Positions 34,855-44,699 of a DNA stretch of 64,000 nucleotides are shown here, one piece after another (within the stretch, counting starts at the first letter, position 1; each line of letters starts with the position of its first letter). The stretch lies in the NCBI GenBank assembly GCA_018817385.1, contig JAHIUA010000092.1:1-64000 (forward strand). Reading direction: 5' to 3'. Origin of the DNA: Pseudomonadota bacterium. GTDB taxonomy: Bacteria; Desulfobacterota; Desulfobulbia; Desulfobulbales; Desulfocapsaceae. The translations under genes were made by a program, and so were the position numbers. The notes below the pieces were generated by a model, which was given only the letters and a program-made list of their open reading frames with translations, was not told the DNA's origin and did not search any database.

Positions 34855-35841
34855 ATGTGCGGACGGCTTGATTACTTTCTGAATGCGTTTGCAATGCTGC
34901 GAACGGATGGATCCAAGAAGAACTGGACAAGTCTCACCTACAATCGCTCACCCTATAAACCCTTTCTGCTTTTAGCTGTTCTCGACTTTATCGAATCCGG
35001 ACTGATTGTCAGAAATTTTATTGAGCCATCGTTTGAACTTGCTCAAACTTTCCAGAGCTATTGTGACTTATTACTTCCACCTGAACGGAAGGCAAGTATG
35101 TCCTATCCTTTTTATCATCTGGAGAGTGCAGCTTTCTGGGAGTTGAAGCCACAGCCTGGACAGCAGCACCAAAGAGGGTTGGCGGTAAGCTCGGTGAAAC
35201 GGCTTCGACAGTTATATCTCGGAGCAAAATTCAGTGATGATCTCTATCCGCTGCTGCAAATGCCAGGTTCTAGAGATAAACTCCGCATGGTTCTTATAGA
35301 GAAATATTTTTCACCTGAAATCCGGCAAACAATCCTTGAACACTCACTACTCAATTGCCAATCAGCAGTATATTCCACCAGCCTGCTCACAACACAAGAG
35401 ATGTTCCAGGACTTTAAACAGACAATAAACCAATCCCCTCTGGTCGATGTTGACAAAGTCCGTGACCAGGGGTTTAGAAAGGCTGTTGTCAAACTTTATG
35501 ATCATCGCTGTGCACTCTGCGGTATCAAAATGCTTACTCCGGAAGGCCACACCATAGTCGATGCCGCCCATATTAAACCATGGAGTGTGAGCTATAATGA
35601 CCACCCAACGAACGGCATAGCCCTGTGTAAACTCTGTCACTGGTCTTATGACGAAGGGCTTATGTCAGTGGATCACAACTACCTGGTGATGATATCTCCA
35701 GTCGTAAAAAATGACCATAACCTTCCAGGGCATATGTTAACTCTTTCAGACCGTCCAGTGTTCAGGCCGTCTGAAAGTCGTTTTTGGCCTGATCAAGAGA
35801 ATTTGGCCTGGCACAGGAGGGAGAGATTTACGAAGAAGTAG
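34855..35841 (+). CDS. HNH endonuclease, McrA-like type IV restriction candidate
   Basis: The 328-residue protein has a C-terminal HNH domain: RCALCGIKMLTPEG, then VDAAHIKPWSVSYNDHPTNG with the conserved His pair, and ALCKLCHWSYDEGLM. The N-terminal segment NRSPYKPFLLLAVLDFIES resembles the opening of sulfur-binding-domain HNH proteins that cut phosphorothioate-modified DNA. That would make it a type IV (modification-dependent) restriction enzyme. It has a strong AGAGGAG ribosome site, is on the plus strand and converges with the defence operon that follows. The modified-base specificity cannot be read here. Confidence 0.75.
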   Translation: MCGRLDYFLNAFAMLRTDGSKKNWTSLTYNRSPYKPFLLLAVLDFIESGLIVRNFIEPSFELAQTFQSYCDLLLPPERKASMSYPFYHLESAAFWELKPQPGQQHQRGLAVSSVKRLRQLYLGAKFSDDLYPLLQMPGSRDKLRMVLIEKYFSPEIRQTILEHSLLNCQSAVYSTSLLTTQEMFQDFKQTINQSPLVDVDKVRDQGFRKAVVKLYDHRCALCGIKMLTPEGHTIVDAAHIKPWSVSYNDHPTNGIALCKLCHWSYDEGLMSVDHNYLVMISPVVKNDHNLPGHMLTLSDRPVFRPSESRFWPDQENLAWHRRERFTKK

Positions 35842-35914
35842 GTTCTAGAATATTTCAACCTAACTGTCTCAGGTACAATTCCAACAACAGAAGCTAAAAA
35901 CATGAGCCAGTTTT

Positions 35915-38176
35915 TTATTCATCCAGCATATACCAAACCTCTCCACCTTCAACAATCTCAGCAAAGCGCCTGGCAGTAAAACCTTGCGGAAACAGGTCAT
36001 CTTTTCGCTTATTACCAGTTTCATACTGGTCAAAAAGGTCAGAAAAACCGGAGGAGCCGTTGCCTTCAGTGGCGATCATGCTCTTCATCAAAGATTTTCG
36101 CAATAAATGCTGTTCGTTTCTGAGAACAATGAGAAGCGCCTCCAGCGATACCTTGAGGAAACCATCAATTATTTCTTGGTCGTATTCAATCGAGGTGTCG
36201 ACAATCCACGTGTGTACTTCAATGACATCTGATTGATTAGTTATGTGAAGTTTGCCTTGCAGGGTTACATCCTTTTCCAAAGCTGATGTAACTGCTTCCT
36301 GCTTACGCTTGAGTTGTCTGGCAGCTTTGCGCAAAGTATTGGTACGATGCAGCCAGGCTTCGTGCTGAGTTTTCCGTATATAGGTCGACTTTACTTCAAA
36401 AATAAAAAGATGTCCCTCAAGGAAACAGATCAGGTCAATCTCGCCGGGATCTTCAAGGTGGTTTTTTTCTGGTTGGTAACCTTTAACAATGACAAAACCT
36501 TTCGTTTCGAGCTGTTCTCCCAATCGATGTTCAATACAGTGCGTTTCATCGCTTCGGCCACTGCGGCGATTGTCCACCCGTCGCAAATTATTAATTGCAG
36601 CCGTCGAATTATTTTGTACAGCTGTTAACCATGGTAATTGAAAACCAAAAAGCCCCAGCCTCAAGATAGGTTTTTCGTGAAATTCAGGAACTGGCAGATT
36701 GGGGTTCTTCTTAAGTTTTTTAGCAAGATCTTTAAGATCGCTACTCCACAGTGTGAGGATAGCTCTGGCTTCTCTTATATCACCTCCAGGGTGATGATCA
36801 GAAACGGTCCATGATTTAATGCTATTCGCTTTCTCCTCATGTTCGGCCCAGGTCAATGGAAAACGATTCTGCATATCATTCAGCAGCCCGTCCATTGCTA
36901 GTTGGTGAAGCGCAAGACACCAGTTGCCAGAATCTTGATAAAATGATTTGAAGCGATCAATATAGGCGGTATTGAAAAAGGCAGTCATCAGTTCTAGTGA
37001 ATGCAAAGCCTTAAAAAGATCAAAACTACCTCCATTCGAATCATCAAGCCTGGCACCCATACCATAGACATCTACCAACTGTAAAAATATTCTGGATGCT
37101 TTCAAATAAGCAAATCGATTCGAATTGTCGTTCTCCGGTTTTCCAAAAGGTTGATATAGAATGCCTGACAAATGGGCATCAATAAGTGCTCGATTGAACC
37201 AATATCGATGAAGAGCCTCTAATTTTTTACCGTTTCTATCCCAGGCAGTTTCTTCTGGGATTTCCACCGGAAATAGGGTGAGAAAGTCTCCATCAAACCG
37301 ATAGCGATAGTCCTCATCAAAACAAAATGCCGTGATTGATGTTGACCAAAAATCATTTTTTCCGATCTTCTTGACGACCAAGTCTGTAAAAAGATCCAGA
37401 TTGCGTTTACACGATGCGGGTGAATTGCTTGATGGCATAATCAGCGGCATCAGGTGTTGCTTCAATGATTCTGCGAGCATTTGCTCCGTCAGCTTGAAAT
37501 CACTTTCAGGCCTTGTCCTAATTTTCCAGTCTAAAAGCTGGTTCAATACATCCCAAGCCTCCTGTTCCCGGTCATTTACCGGCACGCCTGTTTCGAATGC
37601 GGCGCAACGCTCAGGAATGAGATGCTGATAGGCGAACAGGCTCGAATAAACAAGCGTTTCCAGAACAGTCAGGCCAGCAAGCTGCAACTGCAATTTTTCA
37701 ATTGGTTCTTCCCTTATTTGAAGCTCTTCATGTAGACGATCGCAAACCCTTATGAACATTTTAAAATCGTCAGTTGCAGTCGATGAAAGCTGCAAAATTG
37801 TACGCCAAAGTGTCGATTTTGGTCTAAGAAATATTTGCGAAAAACGAATACCTTGTTTAAGCGCTTCTGGTGCAATCTGGAAAATCCGCTCAAGCACAGC
37901 AAGTTCTAGATCTTTATGCTGCAACGCGCGCCCCAGTGCTAAAATGACCGTCTCCAATTCAAAGCAAGCCGCTGGAATGTTCTGCCAGAAACCACAAGCC
38001 CAAAAAGCAGCAGAACGCTTGAAGTGTGTGAGCCCCTTTATATATGGCTTTCCATCCAGAAAACGATGAGCACACCCCTCAGCTGCGGCTACAGCAGAGC
38101 AACCAGCCATAAGCATCTGAGCATAGCAGCTTTCATAATTACCACGACAGCTCTCAATCAATTTATCCCGAACCAC
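35915..38176 (-). CDS. Large protein with C-terminal PD-(D/E)XK-like nuclease
   Basis: The 753-residue protein is all-helical and unrecognised over its first ~540 residues. Residues ~549-600 then give a PD-(D/E)XK pattern: EHRLGEQLETKGFVIVKGY, GEIDLICFLEGHLFIFEVKS with Asp 581, Glu 594 and Lys 596 at the expected spacing. It is the last gene of a six-gene minus-strand operon that begins with an Hsp70-like protein, 146 bases after the CoiA-like gene. The size and unknown N-terminus suggest a sensor or scaffold joined to a nuclease effector. A role in nucleic-acid cleavage is inferred from the motif only. Confidence 0.6.
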   Translation of the reverse strand: MVRDKLIESCRGNYESCYAQMLMAGCSAVAAAEGCAHRFLDGKPYIKGLTHFKRSAAFWACGFWQNIPAACFELETVILALGRALQHKDLELAVLERIFQIAPEALKQGIRFSQIFLRPKSTLWRTILQLSSTATDDFKMFIRVCDRLHEELQIREEPIEKLQLQLAGLTVLETLVYSSLFAYQHLIPERCAAFETGVPVNDREQEAWDVLNQLLDWKIRTRPESDFKLTEQMLAESLKQHLMPLIMPSSNSPASCKRNLDLFTDLVVKKIGKNDFWSTSITAFCFDEDYRYRFDGDFLTLFPVEIPEETAWDRNGKKLEALHRYWFNRALIDAHLSGILYQPFGKPENDNSNRFAYLKASRIFLQLVDVYGMGARLDDSNGGSFDLFKALHSLELMTAFFNTAYIDRFKSFYQDSGNWCLALHQLAMDGLLNDMQNRFPLTWAEHEEKANSIKSWTVSDHHPGGDIREARAILTLWSSDLKDLAKKLKKNPNLPVPEFHEKPILRLGLFGFQLPWLTAVQNNSTAAINNLRRVDNRRSGRSDETHCIEHRLGEQLETKGFVIVKGYQPEKNHLEDPGEIDLICFLEGHLFIFEVKSTYIRKTQHEAWLHRTNTLRKAARQLKRKQEAVTSALEKDVTLQGKLHITNQSDVIEVHTWIVDTSIEYDQEIIDGFLKVSLEALLIVLRNEQHLLRKSLMKSMIATEGNGSSGFSDLFDQYETGNKRKDDLFPQGFTARRFAEIVEGGEVWYMLDE

Positions 38177-38322
38177 AGGGCTCCTTAAAATCCGTTGAAA
38201 ATTTTATTCATGAACATGGCAGGGCAAATGATGTTCAACCAACATATTTTCTGTTTATTAAAACTGTGAACAGGTTAAATCAGATACAGGTTAGAGCAGT
38301 CTATTAGGCATTGAGACATTCT

Positions 38323-39423
38323 CTATCCCCTACCCTGGAGCGTTCTCAGACATTCCCTGCTGCAAATGCAAGTATTCTTGCCCGTATCGAGCATTGTCCA
38401 TGTAACCGTCGAGATACCGCAAACACTGCAAAGATAATGTGGTTCGAGACCGGAGGTAACTGGCTGTTTAATTGCGTCCCGTTGTTGCTCTTTCTGGACA
38501 TCAGGCACAGAAAATTTCGTCTTTATTTTTACCTGTTCCTTCTGAGTAAGTAACCGCTCCCGCTCGCACTCCCACTCCAGCTGTCGCGCTTGTTGCTGCT
38601 CTCGTGCCTGTTCCTGCAGTCGTATTTTCAGTTCCTCTTCTCGCTGTTGTTCTAATCGATCATTCTCCTGAAGCTCCAATAATTTCTCATGCTCTCCAGG
38701 GTGTACAAGTTCTCCAGTTTTGGGAGACACCAACATGTTTGGCAATTCATCTATTAATTGCTCACAGAATCGAAACTGTTGAGGGGAATGAATACAATAT
38801 AGACCGCGCAGGGTTGTGACTAAATTATTTTCAATATTGAGATAATTCAGAGCCTGGTCGGATGAAGAATATATTTGATTATACTCGGAAGAATAGGTGA
38901 ACTCGCGTTCTGTTGGAGAGAGATGCGCCGAATCTGTTCTTTCTTGATCAACCTTGAGCATGGTTGAAAGGAATACCCAAGTATTAGCAATATTCAATTC
39001 ACTTAGCGCCATCTCTATGGGAAATCTCGACCTGACTCCCTTTTCAAGGATCCAGTATCCAAATTTCTGCGTCTCTGATATCTCAACATAACAGTCAAGA
39101 GGTCGAGGTAAATCAGAACCAGGGAAATGCTTTTCAATTGTAACGCTATCACCGTGTTTCGACTTCAGCCATTTATACAATATGCTTCGGGCTTGTAAAA
39201 TATTTGGGGATTCGTACTTTAGAGGGCAATTGCTTAAATCTTTATGGGCAAAATGCCATCGATTTTTTTCCCCAGCTCTGACATGAACCGGTTGTTTGCA
39301 GACTGGGCATGCCAGGCTATTCTCCCTACCTTTCGTCCGAAGCTGACCTACCGTTTCCTCATTCCAATATGGATCAAGTATTATAATCTCTTGGCTTGAT
39401 TGACAGTCTGTAGATTTAAACAT
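38323..39423 (-). CDS. CoiA-like competence-type protein with zinc ends
   Basis: The 366-residue protein starts with a CoiA-type zinc segment (LACPVCKQPVHVRAGEKNRW and then HFAH), a typical DNA-repair or competence nuclease entry domain. A stretch with PLDCYVEISETQKFGYWILE follows, the position of a restriction-like fold. A long Glu/Gln/Arg coiled coil runs from ~255 to 310, and a C-terminal Cys cluster (CSVC, CICSREC) ends it. CoiA-like proteins act on single-stranded or uptake DNA. In the operon it stands between a PLD-helicase (75 bases after it) and a PD-(D/E)XK protein, suggesting a DNA-processing role. Confidence 0.6.
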   Translation of the reverse strand: MFKSTDCQSSQEIIILDPYWNEETVGQLRTKGRENSLACPVCKQPVHVRAGEKNRWHFAHKDLSNCPLKYESPNILQARSILYKWLKSKHGDSVTIEKHFPGSDLPRPLDCYVEISETQKFGYWILEKGVRSRFPIEMALSELNIANTWVFLSTMLKVDQERTDSAHLSPTEREFTYSSEYNQIYSSSDQALNYLNIENNLVTTLRGLYCIHSPQQFRFCEQLIDELPNMLVSPKTGELVHPGEHEKLLELQENDRLEQQREEELKIRLQEQAREQQQARQLEWECERERLLTQKEQVKIKTKFSVPDVQKEQQRDAIKQPVTSGLEPHYLCSVCGISTVTWTMLDTGKNTCICSRECLRTLQGRG

Positions 39424-39497
39424 AGCAGGTATTTTCCTCTATCAAATCAGCCCACCCCGACGTAGTCACTCGCTTGATTACGATATCATTCAACCAA

Positions 39498-42400
39498 TCA
39501 GTTCCCAGGTACGCCGACAATGGCAGCAACAACCCTTGTATGAATAGACTGAGCTATTTTTACGGAAGAGAAAGCGTTGTGCAATCGCTCGTTATCAATA
39601 GGTTTTTGCTCTAAATCCTTACGGATATCTTTTAATCGTAGAATTTTATTACGATTTTTCCTGCTCAGTAATTTTTCATACCAAACATCACGGGTCAAAT
39701 CGAGCCAGGCCTCAGCAACCTTATCCAGGTCAGGCCGTCCTTGGTCATTATCGGGCACTGACAAGAGGTCCAGAACGCTTTTTATCAAATCCTTTCTCTC
39801 CCAATCTTCTCGCTCTTTGGCCTTTTTATCGTAATAATTGAGCACCATTTCCATTTCAAACAACGCTCTTTGTTTTTTCCTCGGTAAAAGCTCTTTTTCT
39901 GTAGACAGTATTTGATTCAAAAATTTTTCGATGAGAAGGGATGCTTCAGAATCCATCTCCCTGTTTTCCACATCACCTTGTAAGTGCTCTTTCAATTTTT
40001 GAGCTACATCAGCGAGATGTGTAACTGGTTTTGCCTTCCAGTTGTCCAGATAGACCCACTTAGGTGCCCCCCGGTCAACACCGCCAATTGCAAAGAAGGC
40101 CCATGGCCGCTCTGACTTTATCAAGCTTACTGAGGAAATCACTCTCGCTTTTGATTTCCTTAATTGCTTGTATATCTCGACAGGTACAATGCCGATTTCC
40201 GGGTCAACAAGCTCCTTAACAGGTTGAAACGCGTCTTGAATACCATCCCAACTTTGTCCAGCCTTATCTAATTCGTCCAGCTTTTCGACCATTTCTTCAA
40301 CCGTCGAAGGTGCTGTATCGCTCAACTCCTCTGGAATAAGATTCTCCGGTAATTCGAGATTAGAGCCCAAAATATCTTTTACCTCTGAATATCGACGAAA
40401 AAACTTTCGATCGGTCTTCAAGGAATACGCATCACTGTCCTCTGGCCACCACACCTCTATCTCTTTGTGAGGACTATTCATACGATCCACTCGACCAACC
40501 CTCTGCTCCGCAATACGAATAACACTTGGCATATCCAATAAAAGAACAGCAGAAGCCTGTTGGAGATTTAGCCCCTCAGACATAGCGTCGGAACAGAGGG
40601 CAATAACTCCATGGGCCTCTGAACCTAAGGCAAAGAGTCTATTCACTTCACTTTTGTTTTTTAGTTGAGTACCGGTAGCAACTATTGACCTGATATTTTT
40701 GTTAAATTCTTCAATGTTCTTTTTGATGATTTCCAGACTAATAAGACAACTGTCGAAAGCCAGTATAAGGGGATGCTTCTTTATCAGTTCTGCAAGTTTT
40801 AATGATTTAGACTGTTCTCGCTTATCTGAAATCTTTTCAACAAGTTCCAAAATCTTTTTGTAAATTTGAATCTCTTTTTCAATAGCGCGACGGTGCGATT
40901 CGCTCTCGGTCAGCCATTCAGGCAACTTGTTGACTATTGAACTCTCTCTTATTTTCCCGGCTCCTTCAGCAAGAGTACGAATTACATTTCCGCTATCTTC
41001 CGTTTTAATCCGATCAATGATACCAAACTGGTCACAAGCTACCTGCGTACCCAAAAGATGTTCTACCAAAGCAGCTTTGGATGAACGCAAACGTGACATA
41101 ACATGGTAAATTGCCAATCCCCTTGCACCCTGAATCCGGCCATGTATGTACTTATCTTCGTCAATATCTCCCCGCCAACCAACAGGAATATCAATTCCTG
41201 ACTGCAGATTCAGCAGGCCTTTCAGCTTTGTCGCCAGCTCACGAATCTGGCCAGCTAATTCCTGATCCTGTGCAGTTTCCCCGGTTTTATATGTTTTCGG
41301 ATTATGGATGGGATACCTGCACTTTTTTCCCCTGTCATCACAATAGGCATCTGGATCCTCATCAACCATTCTGTTCAGGATTGATTTAGTTCTGCGAAGA
41401 GTAAATCTCTGCACCTCTTTCTGTAAAATCTTTCGTTCTTCCGGGGTAGTGACAAATTGGTTACTTTCTGAGCGCATTCGTCTTTCAAGTCGTTCAAAAA
41501 TCTTCAGCGCTGAATCCTCAAGATTGTCAGCACCCAGAATATCAACAATTCTCAGTAAATCTCGAGCACCCTTGTTTATTGGAGTGGCCGTAAACATAAC
41601 CACAACATCAGCCATATTACCGAGCAGACTGCGAGTCCGTGAAGATTTTTGATTTAAGAAATTATGCGCCTCATCGACGGCAAGAGATTGGGCTCTTCGT
41701 ATGGTACTAATTGCATCATCACTTTTTTCCGATCCCTTTCTACTCAAAAGGCCATGCGACAGAGTAGATAGAGGCAAACCGCACTCAACGGCCTCCCTTT
41801 GCCAGGCGCTTTCAACTACCTTCGGAGGCGAAACAAGTACAGTAACGTCCTTACGAACCCTACCGGTGCTCCATATCCTGTCCATAACTGAACGTAAGAG
41901 ATGGGCACCCATTCTCGTCTTGCCTGCACCTGTCGCATCGGCAACGAGAACACTACCAACATTCTCAACCATCCACAAAGCCTGAGCAATTCCAGTTTTC
42001 TGTGACGGCCACAGTTGCTTACCGCTGCTCACATAACTTGTCTTTATATATTTTTCAGCCCAATGCCCTTCAAGCAGCTCAGCACATGCTCTGCCAAGAG
42101 CTTCCTGCCATGATACTACACTGAGCAACATCTCGAGCAGTCCAAGCAGTTCCTGATTATAGTCCTCACCGAGTTCCCAATAATTTTTAGCTATCTGCCA
42201 AACTTCATTGTATCGCTTTTTATCTGCAGTGGCATCAAAACGGGCGTTGGCTTCCAGCTGATTTTTTTGACCATTAAAAGAAAAATTGCTCGATCCGAGG
42301 GTAATTGCGCCATCTGCAACATAAATCTTGGCATGAAGTTTATGTCTCTGATCGGGAATGTATCTGCTTTCTACCCTGCCTCCCCGAATCATGTCGATAA

Positions 42401-42785
42401 ACAGAACGATCTTATGGCACAAACGTAGAGATATGCCCACTTCGAGCCAGTAATCAGTGACCTCCTGCGGGAAATTGGATGATCCCAAACTATAATCTTG
42501 TCGTCGTGCGGGACTTGGTTCACTTCCAAGGAGGATGCATATTTTTTCAGTTTGATCTATTGGTAGATCTGCGACGAAATCAATAAGGTAATCAAGTGAG
42601 GTAAAACCAGTGATAATCAGAGGGGAGGCGGATGCTTTGAGATCTTCCCGAACAATCTGCTCAACGCGCATACTATCAAAGTTAAGCGGAAAACGTTTTG
42701 AGTCCGGCCACTCAGTTATTTGACGCCGCTTGGCAGCACGTACTATTTCATCATCAAATAGTTTTAGAGGCGTTCCCTTGATCAA
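39498..42785 (-). CDS. PLD-nuclease / SF2 helicase (Snf2-like)
   Basis: The 1095-residue protein has a phospholipase-D-type nuclease half-site at residues ~151-170 (HAKIYVADGAITLGSSNFS: HxK and GSSN). An SF2 helicase follows with Walker A in VADATGAGKTRMG at ~281-293 and DEAH in AVDEAHNF at ~371, then SAT-like FTATPINKG. The C-terminal helicase half contains CSDAMSEGLNLQQA and EQRVGRVDR. A long helical tail ends it. Such proteins can translocate on DNA and cut it. It follows the NERD-UvrD gene by 22 bases. A second PLD-helicase of the same overall plan occurs in the next operon (54354-57752). Confidence 0.85.
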   Translation of the reverse strand: MIKGTPLKLFDDEIVRAAKRRQITEWPDSKRFPLNFDSMRVEQIVREDLKASASPLIITGFTSLDYLIDFVADLPIDQTEKICILLGSEPSPARRQDYSLGSSNFPQEVTDYWLEVGISLRLCHKIVLFIDMIRGGRVESRYIPDQRHKLHAKIYVADGAITLGSSNFSFNGQKNQLEANARFDATADKKRYNEVWQIAKNYWELGEDYNQELLGLLEMLLSVVSWQEALGRACAELLEGHWAEKYIKTSYVSSGKQLWPSQKTGIAQALWMVENVGSVLVADATGAGKTRMGAHLLRSVMDRIWSTGRVRKDVTVLVSPPKVVESAWQREAVECGLPLSTLSHGLLSRKGSEKSDDAISTIRRAQSLAVDEAHNFLNQKSSRTRSLLGNMADVVVMFTATPINKGARDLLRIVDILGADNLEDSALKIFERLERRMRSESNQFVTTPEERKILQKEVQRFTLRRTKSILNRMVDEDPDAYCDDRGKKCRYPIHNPKTYKTGETAQDQELAGQIRELATKLKGLLNLQSGIDIPVGWRGDIDEDKYIHGRIQGARGLAIYHVMSRLRSSKAALVEHLLGTQVACDQFGIIDRIKTEDSGNVIRTLAEGAGKIRESSIVNKLPEWLTESESHRRAIEKEIQIYKKILELVEKISDKREQSKSLKLAELIKKHPLILAFDSCLISLEIIKKNIEEFNKNIRSIVATGTQLKNKSEVNRLFALGSEAHGVIALCSDAMSEGLNLQQASAVLLLDMPSVIRIAEQRVGRVDRMNSPHKEIEVWWPEDSDAYSLKTDRKFFRRYSEVKDILGSNLELPENLIPEELSDTAPSTVEEMVEKLDELDKAGQSWDGIQDAFQPVKELVDPEIGIVPVEIYKQLRKSKARVISSVSLIKSERPWAFFAIGGVDRGAPKWVYLDNWKAKPVTHLADVAQKLKEHLQGDVENREMDSEASLLIEKFLNQILSTEKELLPRKKQRALFEMEMVLNYYDKKAKEREDWERKDLIKSVLDLLSVPDNDQGRPDLDKVAEAWLDLTRDVWYEKLLSRKNRNKILRLKDIRKDLEQKPIDNERLHNAFSSVKIAQSIHTRVVAAIVGVPGN

Positions 42786-42807
42786 GATTTATTCCTGGAA
42801 GTTATCT

Positions 42808-44646
42808 TCAATAACAATTTAATTTTTGAATCACCCTATTCTCCGAAACATATGGCACATAAAGCCTATACCTCGCACGGGTAATTCCTACATAGACAAG
42901 CCGATCAATCTGCTTACTATCCCACCGGCCTTCGTCTAGCCAATCAAGGCCGACCATAAAGACTGCCGCAAAATCAAAACCTTTGACACTATGTATTGTC
43001 GAAACAGTTACAATATCGGTGGTAATATCGTAGGATTTTTTGGCTCGGTAATCTTCAGATACCCATTTGAAAAGAATACCAGATTCAGAGAATATTCTAT
43101 CGACAATGTCGATCAGGTTTTGGGAGGAATTATTGGGAATTTTGCTTGTACCATACAGTACAGCAATTTCAGACATTGGATAACCAAGCTCATGAATTAA
43201 TAGCTCTATCTCTTTTGCAATAAATGAGATCACAGTGTCGATATCAGAAAACTGTTTTAATGCAGGATTGGGTCCTCGAAAATCGAAAAAATCAGAGAAC
43301 ATTTTCTGTTGGCGATGCTCACTTTTGACAGGTTCTTCGTGCAGATCATTGGCAAATTCCCCTGCAAATTCAGCCAGCTCTTTTGTGCTTCTATAAACAA
43401 AATTTAAAAAATGGGTACGACCACGAGCATGTATTCCCAATTCCTTCCAATTTCGTTTGGTTGAATAAATGTTCTGGCTTTCATCAAGAGCGATAGTAAG
43501 GCTATCTGTCTGTGGATTAAGTAAATTCATTACCACCCGCAACATATCATCAGAGAAATCCTGTCCTTCATCTATCAATACAGCATCATATTTCTCATGA
43601 TTTTTTGAACTCTCAAGAGCTTCTTCCAGTACTAACCGGAAATAGTCCCCATCCTGTTTTTCAAACTCAACTTTATCTTTCAGAAGTCTGTCACAAAGTT
43701 CATAGAAATGAACAACATCAACACCACTTTTCCCAAAGGGGACTCTCTTTTCCCCGAGAATTCGTCGTATATAGTTAACGAGTGTAATATTGAAACAAAC
43801 AAAAAGAATGGTTTTGATCTTGGGGTTGTACCGTTTTAGGAAGAATGCCTTGTTGATTAATACAAGGGTTTTCCCACACCCTGAAGGTCCTTTGAGGATA
43901 CGGTGACCACCATCATATTTCCTTGCCAGCGATTCCTGGTGATGGTCAAGCGCAGATATTAGCATTTCCATCGCCGAATATTCTGCCTCTGCATATTTCC
44001 TTGTCTGCTCAATCCGTACAACCGGGAAGATTAATTGCTTCAGGTGAACCTTTTCTTTCCCTGTCAAATTGAAAGCAAATCGCGGTTCAAATTTGGCTTT
44101 TAAAAAGGAGTAAAATTCTTGGCCGGAGAGATCCCTGCACAGAGGTGATTCCGGATGGAGGTCATCCCAGAAGAAAACCTGCCCTTCTTCAAGCACCGAA
44201 CCAAGGTCTTTTTCTTGGAATTCCAACTTATTGATATTAGTAAGGACAACCCCACAGTGCAGTGGAATCTTCGGATTTCCATAACTCCCAGGAGCTACAG
44301 ATAATAACTGACCATCTTTGCTTATGGCATCCTTACAGGCATGAAAATAGCCCTGAGCTTGGAGAAATGGATTTTTACGGGTTTCCTCCTTCCCGTTCAT
44401 GAAAAGTCTAAACTGCTTCCTATCGGCTTCAAGAATCTGAGCAAGTGACCAATCTTTCACCTCTAAAATGATCAGGCCGACAGCATCGTTGTAAAGGATG
44501 AAATCTGGTTCCCTTCCTTGGATATCAGGTGAGTACCAGACGATATAGTCAGCGTCAGGCTTAGCAACTGCCCCAAGAAAGTTATAGACCTGCCTTTCAC
44601 CATCCGTCGTGAATTGCTCTACGCCTTCCGGGATCATTATTGCCAT
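42808..44646 (-). CDS. NERD-nuclease / UvrD-like SF1 helicase fusion
   Basis: The 612-residue protein fuses an N-terminal NERD nuclease-related domain (TDGERQVYNFLGAV; GREPDFILYNDAVGLIILEV followed by KDW; Asp 48, Glu 62, Lys 64) to an SF1A helicase. The latter has Walker A GPSGCGKT at 253-260, Walker B VLIDEGQDFSDD, VYRSTKEL (motif IV region), STIHSVKGFDFAAVFM (motif V) and YVGITRARYRLYV (motif VI). This is a full-length member of the NERD/UvrD group. It is third in the operon, 53 bases after a second SF1 helicase, so the two may act as a pair. Confidence 0.88.
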   Translation of the reverse strand: MAIMIPEGVEQFTTDGERQVYNFLGAVAKPDADYIVWYSPDIQGREPDFILYNDAVGLIILEVKDWSLAQILEADRKQFRLFMNGKEETRKNPFLQAQGYFHACKDAISKDGQLLSVAPGSYGNPKIPLHCGVVLTNINKLEFQEKDLGSVLEEGQVFFWDDLHPESPLCRDLSGQEFYSFLKAKFEPRFAFNLTGKEKVHLKQLIFPVVRIEQTRKYAEAEYSAMEMLISALDHHQESLARKYDGGHRILKGPSGCGKTLVLINKAFFLKRYNPKIKTILFVCFNITLVNYIRRILGEKRVPFGKSGVDVVHFYELCDRLLKDKVEFEKQDGDYFRLVLEEALESSKNHEKYDAVLIDEGQDFSDDMLRVVMNLLNPQTDSLTIALDESQNIYSTKRNWKELGIHARGRTHFLNFVYRSTKELAEFAGEFANDLHEEPVKSEHRQQKMFSDFFDFRGPNPALKQFSDIDTVISFIAKEIELLIHELGYPMSEIAVLYGTSKIPNNSSQNLIDIVDRIFSESGILFKWVSEDYRAKKSYDITTDIVTVSTIHSVKGFDFAAVFMVGLDWLDEGRWDSKQIDRLVYVGITRARYRLYVPYVSENRVIQKLNCY

Positions 44647-44699
44647 AGCAAACCAACCTATCTTTCTGATTAAACTACAAACACTTACGTATGAAATAA

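Noticed and set aside
34538-34930. 130-residue minus-strand frame before the HNH gene
   Set aside because: It overlaps the well-supported start of the HNH gene and has no recognised motif or ribosome site.
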